NCBI RefSeq assembly: GCF_004366595.1
Contig: NZ_SORE01000002.1
Coordinates: forward strand, 365,886-429,885
Length of the DNA: 64,000 nucleotides
Direction: 5' to 3'
Origin: Paraburkholderia rhizosphaerae
GTDB lineage: Bacteria; Pseudomonadota; Gammaproteobacteria; Burkholderiales; Burkholderiaceae
Positions 9,620 to 17,748 of the stretch are shown here, one piece after another; the first letter of the stretch is position 1, and each line of letters opens with the position of its first letter. The position numbers were made by a program, and so were the translations under genes. Below the pieces are notes generated by a model. It saw nothing but the letters and a program-made list of their open reading frames with translations, was not told the DNA's origin and made no database searches.

Positions 9620-10642
9620 ATGCATAAACCTCTGCTTTACGCGAAAGCCGCTGCGGCCACTGCAACGCTGCTATGTGCGGCGATGCTTGGCATCGCCGGC
9701 ACCGCGCATGCGGCCGACCTGAAGAGCGGCTTGAAGATCGCCTTCGTACCGAAGCAGATCAACAACCCGTACGAAGTGATTGCCGACGACGGCGGCATGG
9801 CCGCGATCAAGGAATTCAAAGGCGACGGCAAGGTGGTGGGTCCGTCGGACGCGGGTGCTTCGTCGCAAGTGTCGTATATCAACACGTTGATTACGCAACG
9901 GCAGAACGCAATCGTGATCGCCGCGAACGATGCGAACGCGCTCGTGCCGTATCTGAAGAAAGCGATGTCGCAAGGCATCAAGGTCGTCACGTTCGATTCG
10001 GACACGGCGCCCGATGGACGCCAGCTGTTCGTGAACCAGGCGAACGCCGAGAGCATCGGCCGCGGGCAGATCCAGCTCGTGTCGAAGCTGATGGGCGGCG
10101 AGGGCGAGTTTGCGATTTTGTCGGCGACGCCGAACGCGACGAATCAGAACACGTGGATCAAGTGGATGCAGGAGGAACTGAAGAAGCCCGAGTATTCGAA
10201 GATGAAGCTCGTGAAAATCGCGTATGGCAATGACGACGACCAGAAGTCGTTCGTCGAGACGCAGGGCTTGTTGCAGGCGTATCCGAACCTGAAGGCGATC
10301 GTTGCGCCGACATCGGTCGGCATTGCGGCGGCCGCGCGCTATATCTCGACGTCTTCGAGCAAGGGCAAGGTCGCGGTCACGGGCCTCGGTACGCCGAATC
10401 AGATGCGCGCGTTTGTGAAGAACGGCACGGTCAAGGCATTCCAGTTGTGGGACCCGGGTCAGCTTGGGTATCTCGCTGCGTATGCGGCGGCCAATCTCGC
10501 GTCGGGGACGATTGCCGGCAAGGAGGGCGAGTCGTTTGACGCGGGCAAGCTCGGCAAACGCACGATTGGCGCGAGCGGCGAGATTATCCTTGGACCGCCG
10601 ACCACGTTCGATGCGAGCAATATCGACAATTTCAACTTCTGA
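9620..10642 (+). CDS. rhaS: Periplasmic rhamnose-binding protein of the ABC importer
   Basis: A 340-aa periplasmic binding protein of the ribose/rhamnose (PBP1-like) class. A Sec signal peptide of about 31 residues ends at AHA before ADLKSG. The mature protein starts with the family strand KIAFVPKQINNPY, and later shows VVTFDSDTAPDGR and the hinge-side GLGTPNQMRAFVKNG. GAGGAG precedes the ATG. The frame is open upstream, but only this start gives a signal peptide. It is the last gene of the operon, followed by a strong terminator. The symbol is the rhizobial importer name and must not be confused with the E. coli AraC-type regulator RhaS. Confidence 0.9.
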   Translation: MHKPLLYAKAAAATATLLCAAMLGIAGTAHAADLKSGLKIAFVPKQINNPYEVIADDGGMAAIKEFKGDGKVVGPSDAGASSQVSYINTLITQRQNAIVIAANDANALVPYLKKAMSQGIKVVTFDSDTAPDGRQLFVNQANAESIGRGQIQLVSKLMGGEGEFAILSATPNATNQNTWIKWMQEELKKPEYSKMKLVKIAYGNDDDQKSFVETQGLLQAYPNLKAIVAPTSVGIAAAARYISTSSSKGKVAVTGLGTPNQMRAFVKNGTVKAFQLWDPGQLGYLAAYAAANLASGTIAGKEGESFDAGKLGKRTIGASGEIILGPPTTFDASNIDNFNF

Positions 10643-10660
10643 CGTCTCGTCTCGCGGTGA

Positions 10661-10692
10661 AAAAAGCCGCGCGCTCACCCGCGCGGCTTTTT
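10661..10692. terminator. Bidirectional intrinsic terminator between rhamnose importer and response regulator
   Basis: A perfect 13-bp inverted repeat, AAAAAGCCGCGCG at 10661-10673 and its complement at 10680-10692, with a 6-base loop. An A-run on one side and a T-run on the other let it end transcripts from both sides. The stop codon of the convergent response regulator overlaps the right arm. Confidence 0.92.
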
Positions 10693-11371
10693 ATTGAATG
10701 AGCCGGTTGCTTTGCACGTAGCGGATCATATCCGCGTTCCGCTCAATACCTAGCTTGCGCATCGCGTTGCCTTTTTGTGTCGCGATGGTGGAAATCGAAC
10801 GATTCAGGCGCGCGGCGATTTCCGTGAGCGACAGGCCAGCGCCATACAAGCGGATCACTTCAAGCTCCTTGCCCGACAACGGCGAACGATCGTGGAGCGC
10901 GGGCGTCGCGGGGGGCGGGGCGTCGAGAATCGCTCGTACCGCCGCGGACCGGTACTGCAGTCGTTGCACCACAACGTTCAGCGTCGCTTCGATGAAAACG
11001 CCGACTTCCTCGGATTTCGTCACGATGCCCGCCACATTCATCTGATCGACTTCCAGCAGCACATCGCGATTGCGAACCATCGTGAACACGAGAATCGGCG
11101 TGTCCGGATAAAGCCGCTTAAGGCGCTGCATCAGAGGCAACCCGTCGCTATCCGCCTGCGCGCCGGGCATTAACAGATCGGTGATGATCAGGTCGCAGCG
11201 TGTGCCCTGCAATGCGGTAAGCAGTTCGGCGCCGGATGCGACGCTTGCGACGATATGCACGCCTGTCATGCCTTTCAATGCAGCGGCGGCCGCATGACGG
11301 ATCACCGGATGATCGTCGGCGATCGCGATGTGGATTGCCCGAGCTGACGGGTGTTGTGAAGTGAAGCCCAT
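10691..11371 (-). CDS. NarL/FixJ-type response regulator, divergent from the peptide cassette
   Basis: A 226-aa two-domain regulator. The receiver begins IHIAIADDHPVIR (acidic pocket) and has its phosphoacceptor Asp in LIITDLLMPG and the late Lys in IVTKSEE. The C-terminal LuxR-type helix-turn-helix reads LSGKELEVIRLYGAGLSL then TEIAARLNRSISTIATQK. The ATG at 11371 places the receiver at the usual distance from the N-terminus; the frame is open 24 codons further. No histidine kinase is seen nearby. It is transcribed away from the peptide genes, and a palindrome lies in the gap, so control of the peptide cassette is a reasonable guess. Confidence 0.85.
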   Translation of the reverse strand: MGFTSQHPSARAIHIAIADDHPVIRHAAAAALKGMTGVHIVASVASGAELLTALQGTRCDLIITDLLMPGAQADSDGLPLMQRLKRLYPDTPILVFTMVRNRDVLLEVDQMNVAGIVTKSEEVGVFIEATLNVVVQRLQYRSAAVRAILDAPPPATPALHDRSPLSGKELEVIRLYGAGLSLTEIAARLNRSISTIATQKGNAMRKLGIERNADMIRYVQSNRLIQ

Positions 11372-11594
11372 GCTGGATGCGGTGCGAGACCGCGGCTTTC
11401 GTAACGCGTGGATTCTAGCGTTCGATTGCTGACGATGCAGCAAAGTGACGATATTTTACGGATCGGTCCATAAAAATCGAAGAATTCCTATGGTTCGCGC
11501 GAACCTCGGTGCGGATACTTCTGACCATCCGGACCCGTTCATTCTGAGTGATGGATTCGGATGGCAATGCTAATTCATTCATGAGGCTGAAAAT
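11372..11594. promoter_or_regulatory. Divergent control region of the peptide cassette with a perfect 14-bp palindrome
   Basis: This 223-bp gap is clearly richer in A+T than the surroundings. It separates the response regulator from the first peptide gene and must hold both promoters. At 11492-11505 lies GGTTCGCGCGAACC, perfectly self-complementary and well placed as a regulator-binding site. A GAGG Shine-Dalgarno is at 11583-11586, eight bases before the first peptide ATG. Promoter boxes were not assigned. Confidence 0.5.
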
Positions 11595-11708
11595 ATGCAA
11601 AAAATTGATCGCAACGCGTTGACTCAAGCGAACCTTGCCGGCGGCTGCAACAAGCGTAGTTCGTGCTCCGCCACTGCAACGACGATCGTCGTGGTGAAGG
11701 CGGGCTGA
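11595..11708 (+). CDS. Small Gly-Gly leader peptide 1 (putative secreted peptide precursor)
   Basis: A 37-aa product. Residues 1-17 form a leader ending in AGG, with hydrophobic residues at Leu9 and Leu14; cleavage after Gly17 would release a 20-residue product starting Cys18-Asn-Lys and containing SSCSATAT and a VVV stretch. It holds two cysteines (18 and 24). GAGG lies eight bases before the ATG. The next gene begins two bases after its stop and encodes a close paralog. The processing is inferred from the downstream C39 peptidase exporter. Function is unknown: bacteriocin, signal peptide or precursor of a modified peptide are all possible. Confidence 0.8.
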   Translation: MQKIDRNALTQANLAGGCNKRSSCSATATTIVVVKAG

Positions 11709-11710
11709 TC

Positions 11711-11857
11711 ATGCAGAAAATCGATCGTCATGCATTGATTCGCGCGGGCATTGCCGGCGGCGCCAACAAGGGCAGCTCCTGTTCCGCTACTGCGACATCT
11801 GTCGTAGTGGTGCAGACGGCAGCATCGTCCACGCCCTCCCAGACGTCGAAGCACTAA
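11711..11857 (+). CDS. Small Gly-Gly leader peptide 2 (paralog of peptide 1)
   Basis: A 48-aa product. Its leader MQKIDRHALIRAGIAGG differs from peptide 1 at only five of 17 positions, and the core shares NK-x-SSCSATAT-x2-VVV. It then has a Ser/Thr-rich tail absent from peptide 1. Cleavage after Gly17 would release 31 residues with a single Cys24. The position after the cleavage site is Ala, where peptide 1 has Cys. Only two bases separate it from peptide 1, so the two are cotranscribed and probably translationally coupled. The pair arose by tandem duplication (inference). Two related peptides could act together, or one could be a diverged spare. Confidence 0.8.
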   Translation: MQKIDRHALIRAGIAGGANKGSSCSATATSVVVVQTAASSTPSQTSKH

Positions 11858-11916
11858 GCGTAACAGCGAACGCTGGAACGATCGCAAGGTCGCGGCGATA
11901 CTCCAAGGGCGGGAGT

Positions 11917-12909
11917 ATGCGTCGCGGCCGTGTCGTCTTGCCGAATGTCGAATCGATGAAGATCCGTCACTTACTCCGCCGCTATCTGTCGCTGCCGATG
12001 CGGCAGATCGCGGTATGGCGCTACCGGGTCCGCGCACGACTGTTATGCCGCATGTCGTTGCGCACGATCGAGCAGATTGCGTTGGCTGGATCGGCGGTGC
12101 GCAGCATCTTCGATGCGCGCGCACGCTGGGTGGGTGTCGAACGCTGGGAAACCGGTCGTGACGTGTTGCAATTGAAGTCGCTGAAACGGCGCGATGTCGA
12201 GGTCGGCGTGCGACTCGAAAAGCTGATTGATCAGCGGCTGCATTTCGGTCGGCAGTTGTGCATTGCCGAAGCATGGCCGGACCTCCAGGCGGTGGCGGCT
12301 GCCCTCGCGCAACGCATTGCCGAACTGAAAGCGCAGGCCGCAGCCCGGCCGGTCATCGTTGCGCCGTTTCATTACGTATCGCAATACGCGAACATCTATG
12401 TGATCGACGAACTGCGCAAGCGGCTCGGGCTCGAATCGCTCGGTGTCGTATCCGGTGTGCCGCGCAATCTGTATGGCGACGACGACGCGATGATCCCTGC
12501 GATAGACGTGTTGCATACGTATAGCGGCGAAAACCGCAACGGTCTCGGCTTGCGTGTGATCCGATCGCTGAAGCGCAATGGCGTGGTCGTGCTGTTTGCG
12601 GATGTGCCGCCGTACACGTTGACGCGTTTTCCGATGGAAACAGTCGGCGTCACGATGTTCGGCCGCGCGGCACGCATTCATCATGGCGTGTTTCGCCTCG
12701 GTGCGCCGGTGGATGCATGGCTGTTGCCGTTCTATCTGCGCTTTGAGCGAGGACGGTTCGGCGCGCAGCTATGCGATGCGATTCCACTCGCGGCAGAGAA
12801 CGCGCCGCAACGGGTCGCGGACTGCATTGAACGCGCGCTGACCGATAACTTCGCCCGCTCGCTCGTGACGGGGCATCCGTCGATCTACGCATTTTCGCCA
12901 ACCCGTTGA
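11917..12909 (+). CDS. LpxL/HtrB-like acyltransferase-fold protein in the peptide cassette
   Basis: A protein of up to 330 aa. Its middle and C-terminal parts resemble the lipid A late acyltransferase (LpxL/HtrB) pattern: a VIVAPFHYVSQYAN segment where LpxL has its His box, then RNGVVVLFADVPPYT, a TMFGRAARIHHGVFRLG stretch and WLLPFYLRF. The usual His-x4-Asp/Glu box is not intact: the His in FHYVSQY is followed at the fifth position by Tyr. It may be an inactive or divergent acyltransferase, or a peptide-modification or immunity protein. The start is uncertain: the ATG at 11917 has a poorly spaced GGGAG, and 11956 is an alternative. It lies 59 bp after peptide 2 and 79 bp before the HlyD gene. 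Confidence 0.6.
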   Translation: MRRGRVVLPNVESMKIRHLLRRYLSLPMRQIAVWRYRVRARLLCRMSLRTIEQIALAGSAVRSIFDARARWVGVERWETGRDVLQLKSLKRRDVEVGVRLEKLIDQRLHFGRQLCIAEAWPDLQAVAAALAQRIAELKAQAAARPVIVAPFHYVSQYANIYVIDELRKRLGLESLGVVSGVPRNLYGDDDAMIPAIDVLHTYSGENRNGLGLRVIRSLKRNGVVVLFADVPPYTLTRFPMETVGVTMFGRAARIHHGVFRLGAPVDAWLLPFYLRFERGRFGAQLCDAIPLAAENAPQRVADCIERALTDNFARSLVTGHPSIYAFSPTR

Positions 12910-12988
12910 ACCCTGTTCCGCGCAGCCGCTCGCTGCGCTTTCCCAGGTTTTAGAACGCCTGCGACGGCAGGCTTTTGCCATTACTGCA

Positions 12989-14188
12989 ATGGGCCCAACC
13001 AATCTGCCCCAGTTTCGCGATGTCCCGTGGCGATGGATTGCGTATTCGACGTCGGCACTGCTTGCTGCGGCAATCGTCTTCGCGTTCAACCATCAGATTG
13101 AAATCAAACAGGATGTGCCGTGTGAAATCGTATCGTCGTCCGAGTTGAAGATTCGCGGCATCAGCGGGCTCGTGACGTCGATCGACGTGCAACCCGCCGC
13201 GCGCGTCGCGCAGGGCGCTCCGCTTTTCAGACTGCAGCGCGATCTCTCACTCGCGAGCGATGGCCGCCAGCGCTTCGATTTCGATGCGCAAATGCGCGAC
13301 GAACAGTTGGCGGCCGCCGACACGCAGTGGCAACAGCGCAAGATCCAGTTGCGCGCGCAACTGGACGGCGTGCGTGCGACCGAGGCAAGCCAGCGCGCCG
13401 AACTGGCCGCGATGGATGAACAGATCGCGCAGGCCAGCGCGCTTGCCGCAGGGGCCGAGCGCAAGCTCCAACGGCTCGAGTCGGCGGCCGGGCTGGTCAC
13501 GCAGAATCGCGTCGAGGACGCCGGCACAGAAGTGCATCAGGCGCGAGCGAGCATCGCGCAGGGCGCGGCGCGGCGTGCACAACTGGTTGGCCAGATCGGC
13601 GCGTCGCGCAATTCGCGCGTCGATCTGGAAGCGCAATTGAAGGAGCTGGATGCGCGCCACGCGCGCGACACGCAGGACATTCAGCTGCGTTTCGAGCAGT
13701 CGCGCCAGGATACGACGATTTCCGCGCCAAAGGCGGGCGTGATCACGTTTTCGAGCCTTGTGCCGGGTCGCATGCTCGCACCCGAAGACGTTGCGCTGGT
13801 GATTGCGACCGGCGACGATCGCCGCCTGCGTGCTGCACTGCTGATTCCGTCGCGGCGTCGCGGCTTCGTGCGGATTGGTCAAACGGTGCGGCTGAAATTC
13901 GATGCTTTCCCGTACTCGAAATTCGGCACCTACGAAGCGCGCATCGATGCGCTGTCCGATACGACCGTGGACGCACCCGCAACGCCGGACGCCAATCGGA
14001 AAAGCCCCGGCAAACCGGCCGGCGACAGTTACATGGCATGGGCGACGTTACGCGGCCGCACGTTCGATTTCGAAGGGCAACACTTCGACATTCTGCCCGG
14101 CATGCGGGCCATGGCCAGCATTGTCGTCGAGCAAAGAACGATTGCGGAGTGGGTGCTCGCGCCGCTGTTCCGCGTCTGGAGGAGCTGA
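12989..14188 (+). CDS. HlyD/CvaA-type membrane fusion protein of the peptide exporter
   Basis: A 399-aa periplasmic adaptor. One membrane helix near residues 15-35 (IAYSTSALLAAAIVFAF) is followed by a lipoyl/barrel half-motif, then a long Ala/Gln/Arg-rich coiled coil from about 95 to 235, the second half-motif (TTISAPKAGVITFSSLVPG) and a C-terminal beta domain. This is the adaptor layout of type I secretion and colicin V-type export. Its stop is two bases before the exporter ATPase start, so the two are coupled. It would link the inner-membrane PCAT to the outer-membrane channel encoded next. Confidence 0.87.
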   Translation: MGPTNLPQFRDVPWRWIAYSTSALLAAAIVFAFNHQIEIKQDVPCEIVSSSELKIRGISGLVTSIDVQPAARVAQGAPLFRLQRDLSLASDGRQRFDFDAQMRDEQLAAADTQWQQRKIQLRAQLDGVRATEASQRAELAAMDEQIAQASALAAGAERKLQRLESAAGLVTQNRVEDAGTEVHQARASIAQGAARRAQLVGQIGASRNSRVDLEAQLKELDARHARDTQDIQLRFEQSRQDTTISAPKAGVITFSSLVPGRMLAPEDVALVIATGDDRRLRAALLIPSRRRGFVRIGQTVRLKFDAFPYSKFGTYEARIDALSDTTVDAPATPDANRKSPGKPAGDSYMAWATLRGRTFDFEGQHFDILPGMRAMASIVVEQRTIAEWVLAPLFRVWRS

Positions 14189-14190
14189 GC

Positions 14191-16311
14191 GTGCGCATCA
14201 TCTACCAGAACGAAGTGGCCGAATGCGGCTATGCGTGCCTTGCGATGGTGCTGTCCAATCTCGGACGTGCGACCGAGGTGCGCGAGCTGTCCGCGTTCAG
14301 GCCAATTTCGTCGAATGGCCTGTCGCTGATGGACCTCTACGACGTGGCCGTCGAGTTCGGTCTCGCGGTGCAGGCGTATCGTTTCGATGCGGCCGCGGAT
14401 CTGCATTCGATTGCGTGCGGCGCGATCCTGCACTTCGGTGGCGCGCATTTCGTCGTGTTCGAGAAATGCGGCCGTGGCCATGTGCAGGTCATCGACCCCG
14501 CTGCCGGCAGAAGACGAATCTCGATCGAAACGTTTGTAGCGAACGTATCGGGCTATCTGCTTGAATGTACGGCGACACCGGCGCTGCCGCGTATTCGCGC
14601 GAAATCGCGTATTCCGGCGGCGCTTGCGCGCGTGCGGATGCTCAATCCGATGCTTGGCGCGCAGCTTGCGAAGGTGCTGTTCGTCGCGCTCGGTAGCCAG
14701 TTCGCGATTCTGGCGATGCCGTATCTGGGCAATCTCGTGCTCGACTATGTGGTGGCCGCGGACAATCTGAACCTGCTGAGCGTGTTGGTGCTGACGTTCG
14801 GCAGCATCTTCGCGGCCGGTGCATTGAGCCAGTACGTCCAATCCACGCTTGTCGAACTGATGCACGGTTGTGTTCGGATCAATTCCACCGAAGGGCTGAT
14901 TGGCCACCTGCTGCGTAATCCGATGTCGTGGTTCGAGAAGCGGCACGTCGGCGATGTATTCGCGCGCGTGAAGGCGCAGGACGAGATTAGCGCGTACGCA
15001 ACGCGCACCGTCACCTCGCTGTGCATCGATGTGACGGTCGGCCTGCTCGCACTCGGCTTGATGCTGATGCAAAGCCGGCGTCTGACGCTGGTCGCGCTCG
15101 CGATGTTTGCGATCTACGTCGCGGTTGCACTGGCGATGTTCGCGCGGATGCGCGACACGCATGCGCTAGTGGTCGAACGCTCGGCGCGCTGTGACGATGC
15201 GTTGATCGAAACCATCCGTGCCGCGTCGCTCGTCAAGCTTGCGCAGGGCGAAACGCGCCGCACGGCGCTATTCATGACGAAGTATAAGGAGTACATCGCG
15301 GCGACCTTGTCGAGCGCAAGGCTGACCAATACGCGCGATGCGATCCTGAAACTCATCAACTATGCGGACACGATTGCGATTACATGGTTCGCCGCGCGCC
15401 TGATGTTGAGCGGGACGGTTTCCGTCGGCGTGTTCTATTCGTTCCTGATCTACAAGTCGCTGCTTTCCGAGCGTTTCGCGCATGCGATCAACTCATGCTT
15501 TGCGTACCTGATGTTAAGCGTGCCGGCCGCGCGCGTCGCCGACATCGCGGACTGCGAAGTGGAACGCTATACGCCGCTTGAAGACACGCTACGTGCGGCG
15601 GAAGTGCGCGATTTCCGGCGGATCGACGTACGCGACGTGACGTTCCGCTACGGCGTATCGGACCAGCCGGTGTTGAAAAACGCGAACATCGCTATTTCCC
15701 GCGGCGACAAGATTGCGATTGTCGGCCCGTCGGGCAGCGGCAAGTCGACGTTGTTCAAGCTGCTGTCGGCCGCGGAGCCGCTGCAGGAAGGGCACATCGC
15801 GCTAAACGGCATCGACTGGCGCAATCTGAGCGTCGATGAAATTCGCCGCCATGCCGCGCATATGCGGCAAGGCGATCTGATCCTGCATGGCTCGATTGCC
15901 GACAATGTGTCGCTGTTCGCTGCGAGTGTCGATGAAGAGCGCGTGCATGCCACGCTTGCCGCAGTCGGTCTGCTCGACGACGTGATGCGTTTGCCGATGC
16001 GTACACGTACGGTGATCAGCGACACGATTGCGAATATATCCGCGGGTCAGCGGCAGCGTCTGCTGCTTGCGCGTGCGTTATATCAGCAGCGCAGCGTGCT
16101 GCTGCTCGACGAGCCGACGTCGAATCTCGATCCGGCGTCGGTCCGGCACATTGCCACGCTGCTGCGGCAACTGGACTGCACGGTCGTCGTGATCACGCAC
16201 GACCTGACGCTGGCGGCGGCCTTCGAGATTCGCTACCGGCTACACGACGGGGCGTTGCTGCGAGAGACGGCGGATGGTGGAAGTCTCGCGATGGAGCTTG
16301 CCCATGGTTAA
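14191..16311 (+). CDS. Peptidase-C39 ABC exporter (PCAT, CvaB-like)
   Basis: A 706-aa bifunctional protein that should cut Gly-Gly leaders and export the product. The N-terminal C39 domain has an intact active site: Gln6, Cys12 (YQNEVAECGYACLAM), His86 (GGAHFVV) and Asp102 (VQVIDPAAG). Six membrane helices follow (about 150-430), then the ATPase with Walker A GPSGSGKST near 511, the signature ISAGQRQR near 615 (Ala where LSGGQ has Gly) and Walker B VLLLDEPTSNLD near 637. The GTG start is chosen for the GGAGGAG six bases upstream and the family N-terminus. The gene end overlaps the outer-membrane channel start. The two peptides upstream are the obvious substrates. Confidence 0.92.
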   Translation: MRIIYQNEVAECGYACLAMVLSNLGRATEVRELSAFRPISSNGLSLMDLYDVAVEFGLAVQAYRFDAAADLHSIACGAILHFGGAHFVVFEKCGRGHVQVIDPAAGRRRISIETFVANVSGYLLECTATPALPRIRAKSRIPAALARVRMLNPMLGAQLAKVLFVALGSQFAILAMPYLGNLVLDYVVAADNLNLLSVLVLTFGSIFAAGALSQYVQSTLVELMHGCVRINSTEGLIGHLLRNPMSWFEKRHVGDVFARVKAQDEISAYATRTVTSLCIDVTVGLLALGLMLMQSRRLTLVALAMFAIYVAVALAMFARMRDTHALVVERSARCDDALIETIRAASLVKLAQGETRRTALFMTKYKEYIAATLSSARLTNTRDAILKLINYADTIAITWFAARLMLSGTVSVGVFYSFLIYKSLLSERFAHAINSCFAYLMLSVPAARVADIADCEVERYTPLEDTLRAAEVRDFRRIDVRDVTFRYGVSDQPVLKNANIAISRGDKIAIVGPSGSGKSTLFKLLSAAEPLQEGHIALNGIDWRNLSVDEIRRHAAHMRQGDLILHGSIADNVSLFAASVDEERVHATLAAVGLLDDVMRLPMRTRTVISDTIANISAGQRQRLLLARALYQQRSVLLLDEPTSNLDPASVRHIATLLRQLDCTVVVITHDLTLAAAFEIRYRLHDGALLRETADGGSLAMELAHG

Positions 16312-17635
16312 GCGCTATCTGGCGATCTGCGCGTACGTAGCGATGCTGATGGACAGCGGCGCTGCACAGTCGGCGGACCTGCTGTCGGTCGTCGAACAGG
16401 CAGTTGACCACGACGCCGCCGTTGCGCAGGCTCGCGCTTCGTACGACGCTGCGCGCCAGGCGGTGCCCGCGGCGCGGGGCGCGCTGCTGCCGCAACTGTC
16501 GGGCGGCTGGGGGCGCGGCTACAACCGCATCGATACGCAGGACTTCCCGCGCAGCACGTACTGGCAGAGCGGCTGGACCGTCAGCCTGACGCAGCCGCTG
16601 TTCGACTGGACACGCTGGACCGCGTATCAGCAAGCCGGCGTGATCGAAGCGCGCGGCGCCGTCGAATTCGGCGGCGCGCGTCAGGCGTCGATGCTGCGCG
16701 CGGCAAAAGCGTATTTCGACGAACTCGCCGCGGAAGACGATCTGCGTCGCATCGATGATTACCTTGCGGCCATCGATGTCGAACTGGAGCAGTTGCAGCG
16801 CCGGCGCAACGCGGGCGAGGCGACCATCATCGACATGCGCGAAGCACAAACGCTGCGTAGCGAAGTCTATTTGCAAAGACGTGCGGCGCAGAATGCGCTG
16901 CAAACGAAGCGTCGCGCGCTCGAACAGGTGACCGGCGCGCCCTTTGAGCCGCTGGTACGGTTGAAAGGCTCGATGACATTTCCGGCTGCTACGCCCGCTG
17001 ACCCGGACGTATGGGCCGAGCAGGCGCGAGAGCATGGTTTCCAGGTGCAGATGCGGCAGCTCGACTGGCAGATTGCGCAATACGATGTCAGCAAAGCGCA
17101 AGCGGCGCATTATCCGGTCGCAGGCGTGACGGCGAGCTACACGCCTGCGGGCGCGGCGGCAGGCTACGCACGGCCTACGACCACGACGACTGCGATGTTC
17201 ACGGTGACGATACCGATTTTTTCCGGCGGCGAAACGCAGGCAAAAGTCAGGGCGTCCACGGCACTCGAGGATAAAGCGCGCAACGGCTTGCTGTCGGCGC
17301 AGCGCGACGCCGAAGCAGCCGCGCGCGACAGCTTTGCGCGCTATGAAGCGGGCCGCGAACGGACCAGCATGCTGATCGACTTTGTCGCAGCGTGCCTAGA
17401 CACGCTTACGGCCACGCAAGCAGGTTACAGAGTCGGAAGCCGTACCAGCACGGACGTATTGCGCGCGATGAATGCGCTTTACGGCGCGCAGCGCGACTTG
17501 CGTGCCGCGCGGTACGACACGATCGTCGCGCTATTGCAACTGAAGGCTGACACCGCGACGCTCGATACCGACGATATAACGGCGATAGGCACGTTGCTGA
17601 TGGCGCAAAGCCCGGGCAACGACACACCGCAGTAA
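16304..17635 (+). CDS. TolC-type outer-membrane channel of the peptide exporter
   Basis: A 443-aa outer-membrane efflux protein. A signal peptide ends near AAQSA, residue 23. The mature protein has the two helical repeats of the TolC fold, with PAARGALLPQLSGGWG in the first, SLTQPLFDW ahead of the strand, and the matching TVTIPIFSGGET in the second. Its ATG lies eight bases inside the end of the exporter gene. TolC-like channels are often encoded elsewhere, so a dedicated copy suggests the cassette is self-sufficient. It is the last gene of the cassette; 113 bp follow before the next start. Confidence 0.87.
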   Translation: MVKRYLAICAYVAMLMDSGAAQSADLLSVVEQAVDHDAAVAQARASYDAARQAVPAARGALLPQLSGGWGRGYNRIDTQDFPRSTYWQSGWTVSLTQPLFDWTRWTAYQQAGVIEARGAVEFGGARQASMLRAAKAYFDELAAEDDLRRIDDYLAAIDVELEQLQRRRNAGEATIIDMREAQTLRSEVYLQRRAAQNALQTKRRALEQVTGAPFEPLVRLKGSMTFPAATPADPDVWAEQAREHGFQVQMRQLDWQIAQYDVSKAQAAHYPVAGVTASYTPAGAAAGYARPTTTTTAMFTVTIPIFSGGETQAKVRASTALEDKARNGLLSAQRDAEAAARDSFARYEAGRERTSMLIDFVAACLDTLTATQAGYRVGSRTSTDVLRAMNALYGAQRDLRAARYDTIVALLQLKADTATLDTDDITAIGTLLMAQSPGNDTPQ

Positions 17636-17748
17636 GGGATAACGCGAACTCCGGCGCGCGGGCAGCCGCTGCCGGCGCGGGCACCGATGCGGTAAGCTGA
17701 GCACTTGCCGCGATAGACGGCACCCACAAAAGAGACACTGGAGGCGAC

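Noticed and set aside
11663..11710. Longer N-terminus for peptide 2 starting inside peptide 1
   Set aside because: The extension overlaps peptide 1 in another frame, and the two peptides align from their own ATG codons.
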